A stretch of 64,000 bases of DNA from Lysobacterales bacterium (GCA_022844165.1 JALHMH010000005.1:114339-178338); one strand, 5' to 3'; counted from the stretch's first letter, positions 8,871-17,805 are shown. Made by a program: numbers and translations. The notes: generated from the letters alone by a model not told the origin.

Positions 8871-11124
8871 GGTCGGCGCAGATCGTTCCATCAAGAGCGG
8901 TGCACGGGGCACGCGGCACGGGGCAGGTGTCGCGCCCCCTGCCCTTGCGCTGCTGGCGGCACTGATCGCTCCACTCGCCGCTGCGCAAACCGATTGTGTT
9001 GGCCTTGTGCTGGGTGGTGGTGGCGCCCGCGGCGCCGCTCACATTGGCGTGCTTAAGGTACTGGAACGAGAACGCGTTCCGATCTGCCGAATCGCAGGCA
9101 CCAGCATGGGCTCGATTGTTGGCGGGCTGTATGCCTCCGGGTACGCGCCCGAGGAGATCGAACGGGTATTGCTGGCCGTCGATTGGAAAGATGTGCTGAG
9201 CGACGATCCGCCGCGGGCCGATTTTCCGATGCGGCGCAAGAACGACACCCTGCGCTATTTGCTGAACTTTCGCCTGGGATTTCGCGACGGCAAGATTCAA
9301 TTGCCACGCGGCGTCATCCAGGGCCAGAAATTGCTGTTGCTGCTCAGGCGGCTCACGTTGCACACGTGGAATACCGATCACTTCGATGGATTGTCCATCC
9401 CATTCCGCGCAGTCGCCACCGATATCGCGCGTGGCGAAGCCGTCGTGTTCGATAAAGGCGATCTCGCTCTGGCGATTCGCGCCAGCATGAGCGTACCGGC
9501 CGCTTTTGCGCCGTTGCGGGTCGATGGAAAGCTGCTCGTCGACGGTGGCATCGTCAATAACGTACCGGTCGACATCGTGCGCGAGATGGGCGCCCATCAT
9601 CTCATCGTGGTCGACGTCGGTGCGCCGTTGCTCGAGGATAAAGACCTCAACTCGCCGTTCGCCATCACCATGCAGATGCTCGATGTGCTGATGAAGCAGC
9701 GCACCGCGGATGTGCTGCGCGGCATGGCCCTGACGGACGTCAAGATTCAACCGGATCTTGGCGATATCGGCAGCGCCGATTTCGACCGCGCTGCCGAGAC
9801 CATCGCGCCGGGCGAAGCCGCTGCGTTGGCAGCCGTGTCGCAAATCCGTCGCTTCTCGCTGACGCCAGAAGCGTACGCCCAGTATCGAGCACGGCATCGC
9901 AAGCGCGCTTTCGATGCGCCGATGATTGCCTATCTGGACGTGCTCTCGGAGCGCTCAAAAACCTCCGGATATGTGATGCGTCGATTGGACTCGCTACCGG
10001 GTGAGAGATTGGACCTCGACCGCGTCGAAGCGAGCATCGGTGCCGCCTACGGACTTGGCAACTACGAGCGCATCGCATGGCGCCCGGTCTCACGCGATGG
10101 CGAATTCGGCGTCGAAGTGCTGCCGGTCGACAAAGGCTGGGGCCCGAACTTCATCACCTTTGGGCTGCAGATCAGCGATGATTTCGAGGGTCGCAACGAC
10201 TATCAGCTAGGCGCCGAATACACCATGACCGGCCTCAACCGATTTGGCGGGGAATGGCGCTCGCGGCTTGAGCTTGGGCGCATTACCGGGTTACGCAGCG
10301 AGTTCTTCCAACCGTTTGGCGAACGTGGGCAGTACTTCGCCTTTCCTTACGTCGAATACCGCGCGCTCGATCAGTCCTTGTCGGTCGATGGTGCGGTCGT
10401 TTCCCTCTTCCGCTTCGGCCGCGCCTCAGCTGGCTTCGATCTGGGTTTTGAGCCCTCGGTCAACTGGCGCATTTATGGCGGCCTGTTCCGCGGCCATGGG
10501 CGTGCGCGAACCGAAGTGGGCAGTGGGCAGTTCCGCCAGCAAATTTCGGGAAACATCGGCGGCTATCGACTGGGCCTCATTCGCGACACGATCGACGACG
10601 GCAACTTCCCCGGAGCGGGCTCACGCGGCGAAATTTCGGTGATCGCCGAGAGTTTCGCGCTCGGTTCGGATGGCAACGGCGACATCGTCGATATCCAGTG
10701 GGACAAGGCGCTATCGCATGGTCCTGACCGTTTTCTGTTGGGTGCGCGATTACACGCCAGCTTTGGCGAACCGAACCTGTTCGATGCCTTAGGCACTTTA
10801 GGCGGTTTTACCAATCTCTCCGGATTCGCCGAACGTGAGTTGCTCGGTGAGCACAGCTCGCTGTTTCGCGCAATCTATTACCGGCAACTCGGTGGAGATG
10901 GTCTGTTTTCGGTGCCAGCCTATGTCGGCTTCAGCGCCGAAGCGGGCAACGTGTATGAGGACAGAAATGCCATGATCAGCCTCGACAACCTGATCTGGGC
11001 CGGCAGCATCTTCGTAGGTGTCGAATCGCCGTTTGGCCCGGTGTTCCTCGGATACGGCCGCGCCGACAGCGGCGATAGTTCTTTCTACTTGAACTTCGGC
11101 ACCTTGTTACGGCCCCGGCCCTGA
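8827..11124 (+). CDS. Patatin-like phospholipase with BamA-type barrel (PlpD-like type Vd autotransporter)
   Basis: The 765-residue protein starts with a hydrophobic export signal (about residues 36-53). The patatin domain (about 55-330) has the oxyanion loop GGGGARGAAHIG, the nucleophile motif GTSMG (S93) and the catalytic DGG (D239). A POTRA-like segment (about 345-410) and a C-terminal 16-strand surface-antigen barrel (about 420-765) follow. This is the architecture of PlpD, in which the barrel exports or anchors a lipolytic patatin domain. The ATG at 8827 lies inside the upstream receptor gene; no better in-frame ATG or GTG exists before the signal, so the N-region is unusually long. Lipolytic activity and secretion are inferred from the family. 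Confidence 0.9.
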   Translation: MSRVFLAWSLRRASEVGADRSIKSGARGTRHGAGVAPPALALLAALIAPLAAAQTDCVGLVLGGGGARGAAHIGVLKVLERERVPICRIAGTSMGSIVGGLYASGYAPEEIERVLLAVDWKDVLSDDPPRADFPMRRKNDTLRYLLNFRLGFRDGKIQLPRGVIQGQKLLLLLRRLTLHTWNTDHFDGLSIPFRAVATDIARGEAVVFDKGDLALAIRASMSVPAAFAPLRVDGKLLVDGGIVNNVPVDIVREMGAHHLIVVDVGAPLLEDKDLNSPFAITMQMLDVLMKQRTADVLRGMALTDVKIQPDLGDIGSADFDRAAETIAPGEAAALAAVSQIRRFSLTPEAYAQYRARHRKRAFDAPMIAYLDVLSERSKTSGYVMRRLDSLPGERLDLDRVEASIGAAYGLGNYERIAWRPVSRDGEFGVEVLPVDKGWGPNFITFGLQISDDFEGRNDYQLGAEYTMTGLNRFGGEWRSRLELGRITGLRSEFFQPFGERGQYFAFPYVEYRALDQSLSVDGAVVSLFRFGRASAGFDLGFEPSVNWRIYGGLFRGHGRARTEVGSGQFRQQISGNIGGYRLGLIRDTIDDGNFPGAGSRGEISVIAESFALGSDGNGDIVDIQWDKALSHGPDRFLLGARLHASFGEPNLFDALGTLGGFTNLSGFAERELLGEHSSLFRAIYYRQLGGDGLFSVPAYVGFSAEAGNVYEDRNAMISLDNLIWAGSIFVGVESPFGPVFLGYGRADSGDSSFYLNFGTLLRPRP

Positions 11125-11241
11125 GTTGGCTTGCCCGTGAGAGCGTGCATAGAATCGTAAGCTGTGGGTAACGGCACCCACGTACCTGACGATACCAACG
11201 GAGCTTGATTCGCCAAGAAAATAGAAGGCACCTGAGTCATT

Positions 11242-11262
11242 GGGCGCACTATAGTTGCGCCC
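11242..11262. promoter_or_regulatory. Inverted repeat with embedded -10 just before the carbonic anhydrase ATG
   Basis: GGGCGC and GCGCCC flank ACTATAGT plus one extra T, giving an almost perfect dyad that ends at the base before the ATG. TATAGT (11250-11255) matches the -10 consensus at 5 of 6 positions and would place transcription initiation at or very near the ATG. There is no Shine-Dalgarno sequence. It may be a leaderless promoter, an operator, or both. Confidence 0.4.
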
Positions 11263-11919
11263 ATGAACATACTGACGGATCTGCTCGACAAAAACCGCCA
11301 ATGGGCCGCTGCCATGCATGCGGCGGATCCAGAATTCTTCGAACGGCTGCGCCATCAACAAACACCCAGGTACCTGTGGATCGGCTGCTCCGATTCGCGC
11401 GTACCCGCCAACCAAATCATTGGCTTGAATCCTGGCGAGATTTTTGTCCATCGAAATGTGGCAAACATTGTGGTGCATGCCGATCTCAACTGCCTGAGCG
11501 CGATCCAGTTTGCCGTAGATCTATTGCGCGTCGAACACATCATCGTCTGCGGGCATTTCGGCTGTTCCGGTGTTCGCGCGGTGCTCGAAGGCCGCAGGGT
11601 CGGAATCGCCGACAACTGGCTGCGGCACGTGGGCGATGTGGCCAACAAACATGCCCACGCCCTGGAAGACGTTCATGAAATCCAGCGCGCCGACTTGCTC
11701 TGCGAACTGAATGTGATCGAGCAGGTCGAAAACGTCTGCCAGACAACCGTCGTACGAGACGCCTGGGACCGCGGCCAGCCCGTCACGGTTCACGGTTGGC
11801 TGTATGGCCTGAACGACGGCCGCATTCGCGACCTGGCACTCGCCATTGCCTCACCGATCGATCTGGCGCAACGCTATAACGAGGCTTTGTTGGCCGCTGC
11901 GTTGGGCTACAGGCCCTGA
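11263..11919 (+). CDS. can: Beta-class carbonic anhydrase
   Basis: The 218-residue protein interconverts CO2 and bicarbonate in the cytoplasm. The zinc ligands are all present: C42, H98 and C101. D44 and R46 form the CxDxR dyad (CSDSR), and GEIFVHRNVANIV and CGHFGCSG are family signatures. Length and motifs match E. coli Can (beta-CA type II). The gene stands alone on the plus strand; the stretch before it holds a dyad overlapping a -10-like element and lacks a ribosome site. No transporter gene accompanies it, which fits a housekeeping bicarbonate-supply role. Confidence 0.95.
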   Translation: MNILTDLLDKNRQWAAAMHAADPEFFERLRHQQTPRYLWIGCSDSRVPANQIIGLNPGEIFVHRNVANIVVHADLNCLSAIQFAVDLLRVEHIIVCGHFGCSGVRAVLEGRRVGIADNWLRHVGDVANKHAHALEDVHEIQRADLLCELNVIEQVENVCQTTVVRDAWDRGQPVTVHGWLYGLNDGRIRDLALAIASPIDLAQRYNEALLAAALGYRP

Positions 11920-12148
11920 AACGCCAGATTTTGTCGCTATTTCCGTACCGAATCTGGTGTGGTCACGTCTCGCCTGTCAAAAAAGCCCCACTTGCGAATG
12001 AACCTGGAAACCTCAGATGGAAGGGGTGAACCGCGCCAACTGCTGAAAAGGCAGTAGATTCATGAACCTACGGACCTGGAAAAGCGGTCAACTGAGGCTT
12101 TTTAGGATGATGTCCTCGAATTGCGAAGATGGCGAAGAACCCATCCAA

Positions 12149-12781
12149 ATGAACACTCATCGCCGCCCAAGCGCAATGTGTATTGGCGCCGCTCTGCTCG
12201 CAACACTGCTTTTTGCCGGATGTCGCGACTCAAGCGACAGCGACAGCAACAGCAGTGGCCATGAGGAGCCCGTACCGGAAATTGTGGCGACAGAACCCTC
12301 CACAGTGGGCTTTCTCGCACCTCCCGGTGCTACGGCAAACGACGACGAAGCGTATCCAGAGCTCGATTGGCTGGATTTGATGCCAGACGCAGAGCGCGAA
12401 GCCCTGTTGCGCGGAGAATGGCCGGAAAACGACATCAACCATGATCTGGAGGGCGCCATGGATCAGGTCGGAAGCGACGCTGTCGTGGCGGCACTCGATG
12501 GGCGCGAAGTCACATTGCCTGGTTACGTTGTACCGCTGGAACTGGCCGCTGACGGCAAAATGCGCTCGTTTTTCCTGGTCCCGTACTACGGCGCATGCAT
12601 TCACGTTCCACCGCCACCACCGAACCAGATCATCTACGCAGACCTCACTGAACCCACCACCACGCCAGACCTGTGGGAACCGATGCGCATGAGCGGCACA
12701 CTGCGCACAGTGAAAATCGAAAACGACCTCGCAAACTCGGCCTACCGAATGGACGAGGTGCGTCTTACGCCCTGGGAATAG
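12149..12781 (+). CDS. DUF3299 family lipoprotein
   Basis: The 210-residue protein has a signal peptide ending in the lipobox LFAGC (C25), then a low-complexity Asp/Ser spacer, so it should be a lipid-anchored envelope protein. The folded part (about 110-210) contains VTLPGYVVPLE, FFLVPYYGACIHVPPPPPNQIIY and a final YRMDEVRLTPW, which are hallmarks of DUF3299 proteins. These are often encoded near ABC transport systems, but none is next to it here. The function is unknown. The ATG at 12149 is preferred because it directly precedes the signal peptide, although the ribosome site is weak; an extension to 12062 is possible but looks non-coding. Confidence 0.8.
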   Translation: MNTHRRPSAMCIGAALLATLLFAGCRDSSDSDSNSSGHEEPVPEIVATEPSTVGFLAPPGATANDDEAYPELDWLDLMPDAEREALLRGEWPENDINHDLEGAMDQVGSDAVVAALDGREVTLPGYVVPLELAADGKMRSFFLVPYYGACIHVPPPPPNQIIYADLTEPTTTPDLWEPMRMSGTLRTVKIENDLANSAYRMDEVRLTPWE

Positions 12782-12900
12782 CGATCCTGGTCCTCCGAGA
12801 CGCAAAGGTCAGACGCCAGCGTTTGGTTGTCACCCTGGGCATTTGAACCCGACAGCGCATTCGGAGCGAACCGATAGGAGGGACGCGCGTGACTGCCGGC

Positions 12901-13386
12901 TCAACGCACGACCGACCACGACACCATCCGGCCATCGCGGTACGGCATCACGCCGTGGAATGGGCGCGGATCGCTGTCAAACACCAGTGGCAGGAACTGA
13001 CGATCGCCTTCCCACATCGGCAGCTCCATCATTCGCTCAAGTTCGATCCATTCGAGCGGCCCTTCCACGTTGCGCGGCGGCGGAATGCCCTCGAATGCGT
13101 CGATCAGGAAGATGAAACCCAGCCAGTCTTCGCCATTCTTGCCAAAGCCCGGCCATGAAATCGTACCGCGCAACTGCAGCGACGTGCACTCGATCTGGGC
13201 TTCTTCGCGGATCTCGCGACGCATACCGGAGAGCACGTCTTCGTCGGCTTCCAGTTTTCCTCCCAGCCCGTTGTATTTGCCCAAGTGCTCGTCGTCCGCG
13301 CGCGCGTTGCGATGCACGAGCAGTACGCGTTTGCGGTCCGGAGACAACACATAACCGAGTGTACCGATGATGGGTTGGTAAGGCAT
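12901..13386 (-). CDS. Nudix hydrolase (MutT/8-oxo-dGTP diphosphatase-like)
   Basis: The protein is 161 residues long. The Nudix box GX5EX7REUXEE is intact: it begins GGKLEADEDVLSG and ends REIREEAQ. The preceding LGKYNGLGGK and the overall length resemble MutT1/MTH1-like hydrolases that sanitise oxidised nucleotides, though substrate cannot be assigned from sequence alone. The ATG at 13386 has a purine-rich AAGAAGAAAG upstream; a TTG at 13410 would add 8 basic residues. The gene is convergent with the DUF3299 gene and lies 85 bp downstream of the unknown gene at 13472. Confidence 0.88.
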   Translation of the reverse strand: MPYQPIIGTLGYVLSPDRKRVLLVHRNARADDEHLGKYNGLGGKLEADEDVLSGMRREIREEAQIECTSLQLRGTISWPGFGKNGEDWLGFIFLIDAFEGIPPPRNVEGPLEWIELERMMELPMWEGDRQFLPLVFDSDPRPFHGVMPYRDGRMVSWSVVR

Positions 13387-13471
13387 GCGCGCTTTCTTCT
13401 TCGTTGGCAAAACGGGATGTTATGTGCAGACCGCATGCTGCGGCGACCTCGATCGCGCAGAGTCATGATGG

Positions 13472-13891
13472 CTAGGCCACTCTCCACTCATCCCTGAGCA
13501 CCGGTAGAACTGGGTGATCGAGATGCATTGCGCGCTCGGCAGCTTCCGCGACAGCGCGCGCGACGCCGTGGATATCTTCCAACTCCGCCACTTCCTTCGC
13601 TGTCTGAAAAAAGACGCAGATCTCATCGTGATCGGCCTCGAGCTTGAGTCGGGATCCGAACCGGACGTAGGACGCCGTGTCCTGAAAGGCGAATACAGAG
13701 CCTTCAACAAGATCCACCGTCCCAAGAAACACCCATGGCTCAACGCCGGGGATCGTCATGTCGCGATCTGCGAATGTCAGCCGATAGTACGTGCGACCGA
13801 CTTCCAGGGAAGAGACTTTCATCTCGATTACGTTTCCGTGATTCTGATTCGCGACTCCGACGACGGCACTCTCGGAGCGCTCACCCGACAT
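13472..13891 (-). CDS. Uncharacterised soluble protein (139 aa)
   Basis: I do not recognise a named domain. The protein is 139 residues, without signal peptide or membrane segment. Its middle (residues 25-75) is rich in beta-strand-like stretches such as VGRTYYRLTFADRDMTIPGVEPWVFLG, and the C-terminal half (about 95-130) is helical and acidic. The ATG at 13891 has a strong GGGAGG ribosome site, and the gene starts 4 bp after the stop of the membrane-protein gene, so both are very likely co-transcribed. A long opposite-strand reading frame is a shadow without a comparable ribosome site. Confidence 0.65.
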   Translation of the reverse strand: MSGERSESAVVGVANQNHGNVIEMKVSSLEVGRTYYRLTFADRDMTIPGVEPWVFLGTVDLVEGSVFAFQDTASYVRFGSRLKLEADHDEICVFFQTAKEVAELEDIHGVARAVAEAAERAMHLDHPVLPVLRDEWRVA

Positions 13892-13895
13892 TAGA

Positions 13896-14456
13896 TCAGC
13901 CTCCCAGGAACCGGCGTACTACTAGAGACCAGGTGAGTCCGATTCCGAGCACGTAGCCAGCCAGGAGTACATGGAAACGTCGAGACTGCACGAAGATGCC
14001 GATGACCCCAAGCACCCCGAAGTGCAGTGCGAACGGTAGATAGATGGGTGGATCGAAGAGATCTCCCCGCATGGCGGTGAGCGCAATGTCGGCGACCGAA
14101 GTCGATGCAAACAGGCCAAGGAACCATGCCCTGTTTCGGGCGAAGACCTCGGCATAGTCCTGCGTTTCCAAGTCGGGCGGAAACAGCAGCACCGCGAGCA
14201 GAAAAAACAGAACGGCCCAAATGATGACAACCAAAAAATAGTCGAAGCTCCACTGGGTCACGCTCTGCGACTGGAAGAACACCCACCAGTTCAAGATCAG
14301 TGTCCAGAAAACCGCGCCTGTCCAGAGCAAATGCACAGCGTCCAGTTTCATCTCCTCCCGGCGCTGAATCATTCGCCCAACACCAAGGAGAAGATGAGCA
14401 ATCCCAAGACCCAGGATCAAGGACACCAGAACTGCCAGGTATTCGAATTCAGTCAT
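13896..14456 (-). CDS. Uncharacterised membrane protein (186 aa)
   Basis: The protein is 186 residues with about five hydrophobic segments: 4-27, 43-61, 72-93, 125-150 and 158-175. The N-terminus FEYLAVLVSLILGLGIAHLLLGVG recurs in an uncharacterised family of small inner-membrane proteins. No catalytic motif was found. The ATG at 14456 is the first of the frame. The downstream soluble gene begins only 4 bp after its stop, so the two may form a membrane/soluble pair. The GNAT acetyltransferase gene ends 8 bp upstream of its start, so all three could share a transcript. Confidence 0.75.
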   Translation of the reverse strand: MTEFEYLAVLVSLILGLGIAHLLLGVGRMIQRREEMKLDAVHLLWTGAVFWTLILNWWVFFQSQSVTQWSFDYFLVVIIWAVLFFLLAVLLFPPDLETQDYAEVFARNRAWFLGLFASTSVADIALTAMRGDLFDPPIYLPFALHFGVLGVIGIFVQSRRFHVLLAGYVLGIGLTWSLVVRRFLGG

Positions 14457-14464
14457 CGACCGCC

Positions 14465-14965
14465 TCAGAGTTGTCCTGACCGCCTCAGTCGCAAATAAAC
14501 GCTATCGCACACCTCATCGCCGACGATCCACGTGCTACTCGCGCGATGCGTCTCAACAAAGCCGAGCTTGTGCAAAACTGCGAGCGAACCCGCATTGCGT
14601 GGATCAACATCCGCGGTGATGGCGGGCATAGAATGCGACGACAGTAAGTGCTCAATGACTGCACTCAGGGCCTCAAAGGCCAAACCTTGCCGCCACTGAT
14701 CGCTACGCAGAATGAAGCCGATTTGAGGCAGTCGCCAGCAGCCGGCTTTGCCAATGACCTCACCTTCGCGTTCGATGATGAAGTCGTCAGTCAACGCCGG
14801 ATCGGCATCGATCATGGCCTGCAGCCATTGGCGAGTTTGCTCGACATCGGTATGCGGCGGCGTTGCCCAATAGCGCATCGCGACGGCATCGCTCAACACG
14901 GCGTGCATCGCAGGCAGGTCTTCCGTTCGCGCACGGCGCAGCAATAGCCGCTGGGTTCGAATCAT
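14465..14965 (-). CDS. GNAT acetyltransferase (RimJ/RimL type)
   Basis: The 166-residue protein begins IRTQRLLLRRARTEDLPAM, the RimJ/RimL-like start, and carries the acetyl-CoA binding region around IGFILRSDQWRQGLAFEAL (about 80-100), followed by VDPRNAGSLAVLHKLGF, the conserved helix of the family. Such enzymes acetylate N-terminal amino groups of proteins or small amines; the substrate here is unknown. The ATG overlaps the stop of the MFS-acyltransferase gene in an ATGA arrangement, showing translational coupling. Confidence 0.88.
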   Translation of the reverse strand: MIRTQRLLLRRARTEDLPAMHAVLSDAVAMRYWATPPHTDVEQTRQWLQAMIDADPALTDDFIIEREGEVIGKAGCWRLPQIGFILRSDQWRQGLAFEALSAVIEHLLSSHSMPAITADVDPRNAGSLAVLHKLGFVETHRASSTWIVGDEVCDSVYLRLRRSGQL

Positions 14966-16848
14966 GCCGCATCACCGCGCAGCGCTCGAACGTCCGCTTC
15001 CAGATCTTCGGCCTGCGCGTCGGGCCCACGCGCTTTGCCGATGGCCAGGCCGACGCGCGAGTCAAAGCGCCGCGGTATTTTTAAACGCTTCTCAAGCGCA
15101 TCGCGTCGCGAAAACAGGCTGCCCCAAAGTCCTTGCAGCGCCATCGGTATCACGGGCACCGGATCGCGCTGCAGAATTCTCTCCACGCCTGGGCGGAAAC
15201 GTGCGATATCGCCGTCTCGCGTCAGGCCGCCTTCCGGGAAGATGCAGACCAGGTTACCCTCTTGCAGCTCGCGCGAGACTTCGTCGAACGCGCGGATCAT
15301 GATCGCTGGATCCTCTTTTGCGCCGGCGATCGGAATAGCCTTCGCCCAACGGAACACCTGTTTGGCAATCGGCATGTCAAAGATCTTGTAGTACATGACG
15401 AAGCGTACCGGCCGCGGCACCGAACCCAGGATCACCAGCGCGTCGATGTACGAAACGTGGTTGCAGACCAGCAGTGCCGCTCCTTCGTCGGGGATTTCGT
15501 CGATGCCACGGATGCGCACGCGATAGAAGACGTTGATCAGTATCCAGGCGATGAAGCGCAGCAAGAACTCGGGAACGAGGGTGAAAATGTAAATCGCGAC
15601 GATGGCATTGAGCAGGGCGGTGACCAGCAGAACCTGCGGCATCGTCAGACCAAAACCGCTGGACAATGCAAAGCCGACGAGCGACGCCGCGACCATGAAG
15701 ACCGCGTTCAATATGTTGTTGGCGCCAATCACACGCGAGCGGCGCGAGGGCTCGCTGCGCTGTTGAATCAGTGCGAACAGCGGCACGATGAAGAACCCCG
15801 AGAAAACCGCCATCAACAACAGGTCGATGGTCAAGCGCCAACCATAGGCAGTGGCCAGGTAGGCGCTGATGGACAGCTCGACACTGCCGCTCGTCGCAGG
15901 CAACGCAAAGTAAATGTCGAGCCCGAACAGCGTCATGCCGAAAGCACCGAATGGCACCAGACCAATCTCGACCTTGCGCCGCGAAAACACTTCGCACAAC
16001 AGCGCACCAACACCCGTTCCGACGGAAAAAATCGCGAGCAGCAGTGTATAGACGGCTGTTGCGCCACCGATCACATCGCGCACGTACACCGGCAGGATCA
16101 GGAAGTACATCGAGCCGTAAAACCAGAACCAGCTGATACCCAGGCAGCTCAGGAACACCGTTCGATGGCCAGCCAGGAACTTCAGGCTGCGCCACGTCTC
16201 TGTCAACGGATTGAGGTTGATCGTCAGCGCCGGGTCGACAGGCTTTAGGGCGGGCATCCATAGGCTCGCCAGCCATCCGACAATGGCCACTGCGAGTCCG
16301 GTCGCGGAGATCAACAACAATCCACTCGATGGTAGTCCGACCAACCACGTGCCAAGCAAAGTGCCGAGCAGTATCGCGACCATCGTTGCACTTTCGACCA
16401 GGCCGTTGCCACCGGTCAATTCTTCGCCATCGAGCACCTGGGGCAAGATGCCGTACTTCAGCGGGCCGAAGAGAGTCGATTGCAAACCTAGCAAGAACAA
16501 CACAATCAACAGGATCGGCGCACTTTTCAGCAAGAAGCCAGCGCAGGCGAAAACCATCAAAACCACTTCGAGCAGTTTCACCCATCGAGCGAGGCGCGCT
16601 TTGTCGTATTTGTCCGCCAATTGCCCGCCGAGCGCCGAAAACAAGAAAAACGGCAGGATAAACAGAGCGCCTGCCAGCAGCGAAAAGTTCGCATCGCTGA
16701 TGCCGACTTCGATGGCGCCGACAAATACCACCAGCGCGACAAAACCCTGTTTGAAGACGTTATCGTTAAATGCAGTCAACGCCTGCGCCAAGAAAAATGG
16801 CAGGAAGCGGCGTTCGGTCAACAGGCTGAACTGACTGGAGGCGGACAT
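14962..16848 (-). CDS. MFS transporter fused to a PlsC-type 1-acyl-glycerophosphate acyltransferase
   Basis: The 628-residue protein has two parts. Residues 1-410 form about 12 membrane helices of an MFS carrier similar to LplT, the lysophospholipid flippase (FLAQALTAFNDNVFKQG at the start). Residues 425-628 form a PlsC acyltransferase with NHVSYID (HX4D motif) and FPEGGLTRDG. The combination suggests import and re-acylation of lysophospholipids at the inner membrane, as in E. coli LplT-Aas, but the acyl-ACP synthetase domain of Aas is absent. The ATG at 16848 starts the conserved MFS N-terminus although its ribosome site is weak; M25 of a longer frame (16884) is an alternative. It is coupled to the downstream acetyltransferase. 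Confidence 0.88.
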   Translation of the reverse strand: MSASSQFSLLTERRFLPFFLAQALTAFNDNVFKQGFVALVVFVGAIEVGISDANFSLLAGALFILPFFLFSALGGQLADKYDKARLARWVKLLEVVLMVFACAGFLLKSAPILLIVLFLLGLQSTLFGPLKYGILPQVLDGEELTGGNGLVESATMVAILLGTLLGTWLVGLPSSGLLLISATGLAVAIVGWLASLWMPALKPVDPALTINLNPLTETWRSLKFLAGHRTVFLSCLGISWFWFYGSMYFLILPVYVRDVIGGATAVYTLLLAIFSVGTGVGALLCEVFSRRKVEIGLVPFGAFGMTLFGLDIYFALPATSGSVELSISAYLATAYGWRLTIDLLLMAVFSGFFIVPLFALIQQRSEPSRRSRVIGANNILNAVFMVAASLVGFALSSGFGLTMPQVLLVTALLNAIVAIYIFTLVPEFLLRFIAWILINVFYRVRIRGIDEIPDEGAALLVCNHVSYIDALVILGSVPRPVRFVMYYKIFDMPIAKQVFRWAKAIPIAGAKEDPAIMIRAFDEVSRELQEGNLVCIFPEGGLTRDGDIARFRPGVERILQRDPVPVIPMALQGLWGSLFSRRDALEKRLKIPRRFDSRVGLAIGKARGPDAQAEDLEADVRALRGDAA

Positions 16849-17064
16849 AGACTTATCGAGACTCCGCGTCAGACCGACGAGCATTGTTGACTTCGCTCGA
16901 CAGTGTACTTGCAAGCCTGCCGAGCGCGGGGCGCTCGGATTCCGGCCCGGCCTCATGAGCCAAAGCTGCTTCGTAGAAAATTCGACTCATTGTTTCCAGA
17001 TCCGTCAAGGACTTTTTGCTCAAGTTCGATGCTCGCAGGCTAACACTGCGAGCAATGCGGTTCG

Positions 17065-17805
17065 CTAATCGCGCAGGCGTTGAAGCAACCCAGGTCCACC
17101 CAATTGTTCGCTTTGTTGCACGATCCAACTGGCGCGCTGGTGTAGATAGGGCGTCGGCCGATCGGCGCGACGTTCGCGCGGGTTCGGCAACGTCGCGACC
17201 ATCAATGCGAGCTGATACGGCGATAGTCGCTCACAGTCTTTACCGAATCGCACCTCACACGCGCGGCAGAAGCCAAAGAGCGCCTCACCGGTCTCGGCGA
17301 CATTGATGTACACCTCGAGAATGCGCTCCTTGCTCCAGATCAATTCGATCAACACAGTGAACCAGGCTTCCAGCGCCTTTCGCAGGTAGCTGCGGCCCGA
17401 CCAGAGAAATACGTTCTTGGCGACTTGCTGGCTGATCGTGCTCGCACCGCGTAGTTTTCCGCCTTCTTCGCGTGCAGCAAGTGCTCGTTCGATCTCGACG
17501 GTGTCGAAACCCGAGTGATCCAGGAAACGCTGATCTTCTGCCGCGACGATCGCCACAGGCAGATAGGGACCCACGCGATCGAGGGCGCACCACTGCTGAT
17601 CGATCGCAAATTGCTTATCGCCCGAGCGCCTCGCCTCGATGATGCGTTCGGCCATCACACCGGTGATCGGCGGATCGACAAAGCGATACAGCAGAACCCA
17701 GAAAACGCTCATGATCATCGGCGTCAGCGTGATCCAGATCAGCCAACGCAGGCGCCGCCGAGGCGCCCGCGTCGCTGCTGGCTTTAAGCGCGAGCGCTGA
17801 GCCAC
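17065..17805 (-). CDS. mtgA: Monofunctional biosynthetic peptidoglycan transglycosylase
   Basis: The 246-residue protein has a basic N-terminus, one membrane anchor (about 20-41), and a GT51 transglycosylase domain. Conserved motifs include AAEDQRFLDHSGFD with the catalytic Glu (E90), RGASTISQQVAKNVFLW, and KERILEVYINVAETG. It polymerises lipid II into glycan strands at the outer face of the inner membrane. The start is a GTG inside the end of phaC (22-bp overlap), without an obvious Shine-Dalgarno sequence, so translation probably depends on coupling to phaC. The functional link to PHA synthesis is unclear. Confidence 0.94.
   Translation of the reverse strand: MAQRSRLKPAATRAPRRRLRWLIWITLTPMIMSVFWVLLYRFVDPPITGVMAERIIEARRSGDKQFAIDQQWCALDRVGPYLPVAIVAAEDQRFLDHSGFDTVEIERALAAREEGGKLRGASTISQQVAKNVFLWSGRSYLRKALEAWFTVLIELIWSKERILEVYINVAETGEALFGFCRACEVRFGKDCERLSPYQLALMVATLPNPRERRADRPTPYLHQRASWIVQQSEQLGGPGLLQRLRD

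Noticed and set aside
13514..13894. 126-codon plus-strand frame at the unknown soluble gene
   Set aside because: The minus-strand frame has GGGAGG before its ATG and tight linkage to the membrane-protein gene; the plus frame has neither.
15133..16248. 371-codon plus-strand frame opposite the MFS-acyltransferase
   Set aside because: A shadow frame of a well-conserved coding region, biased toward Gln, His and Arg as expected for the complement.
16853..17128. 91-codon minus-strand frame between mtgA and the MFS gene
   Set aside because: It overlaps mtgA's end, has no recognisable motif and no clear ribosome site. A 45-codon inner frame starting at 16990 remains possible but unsupported.
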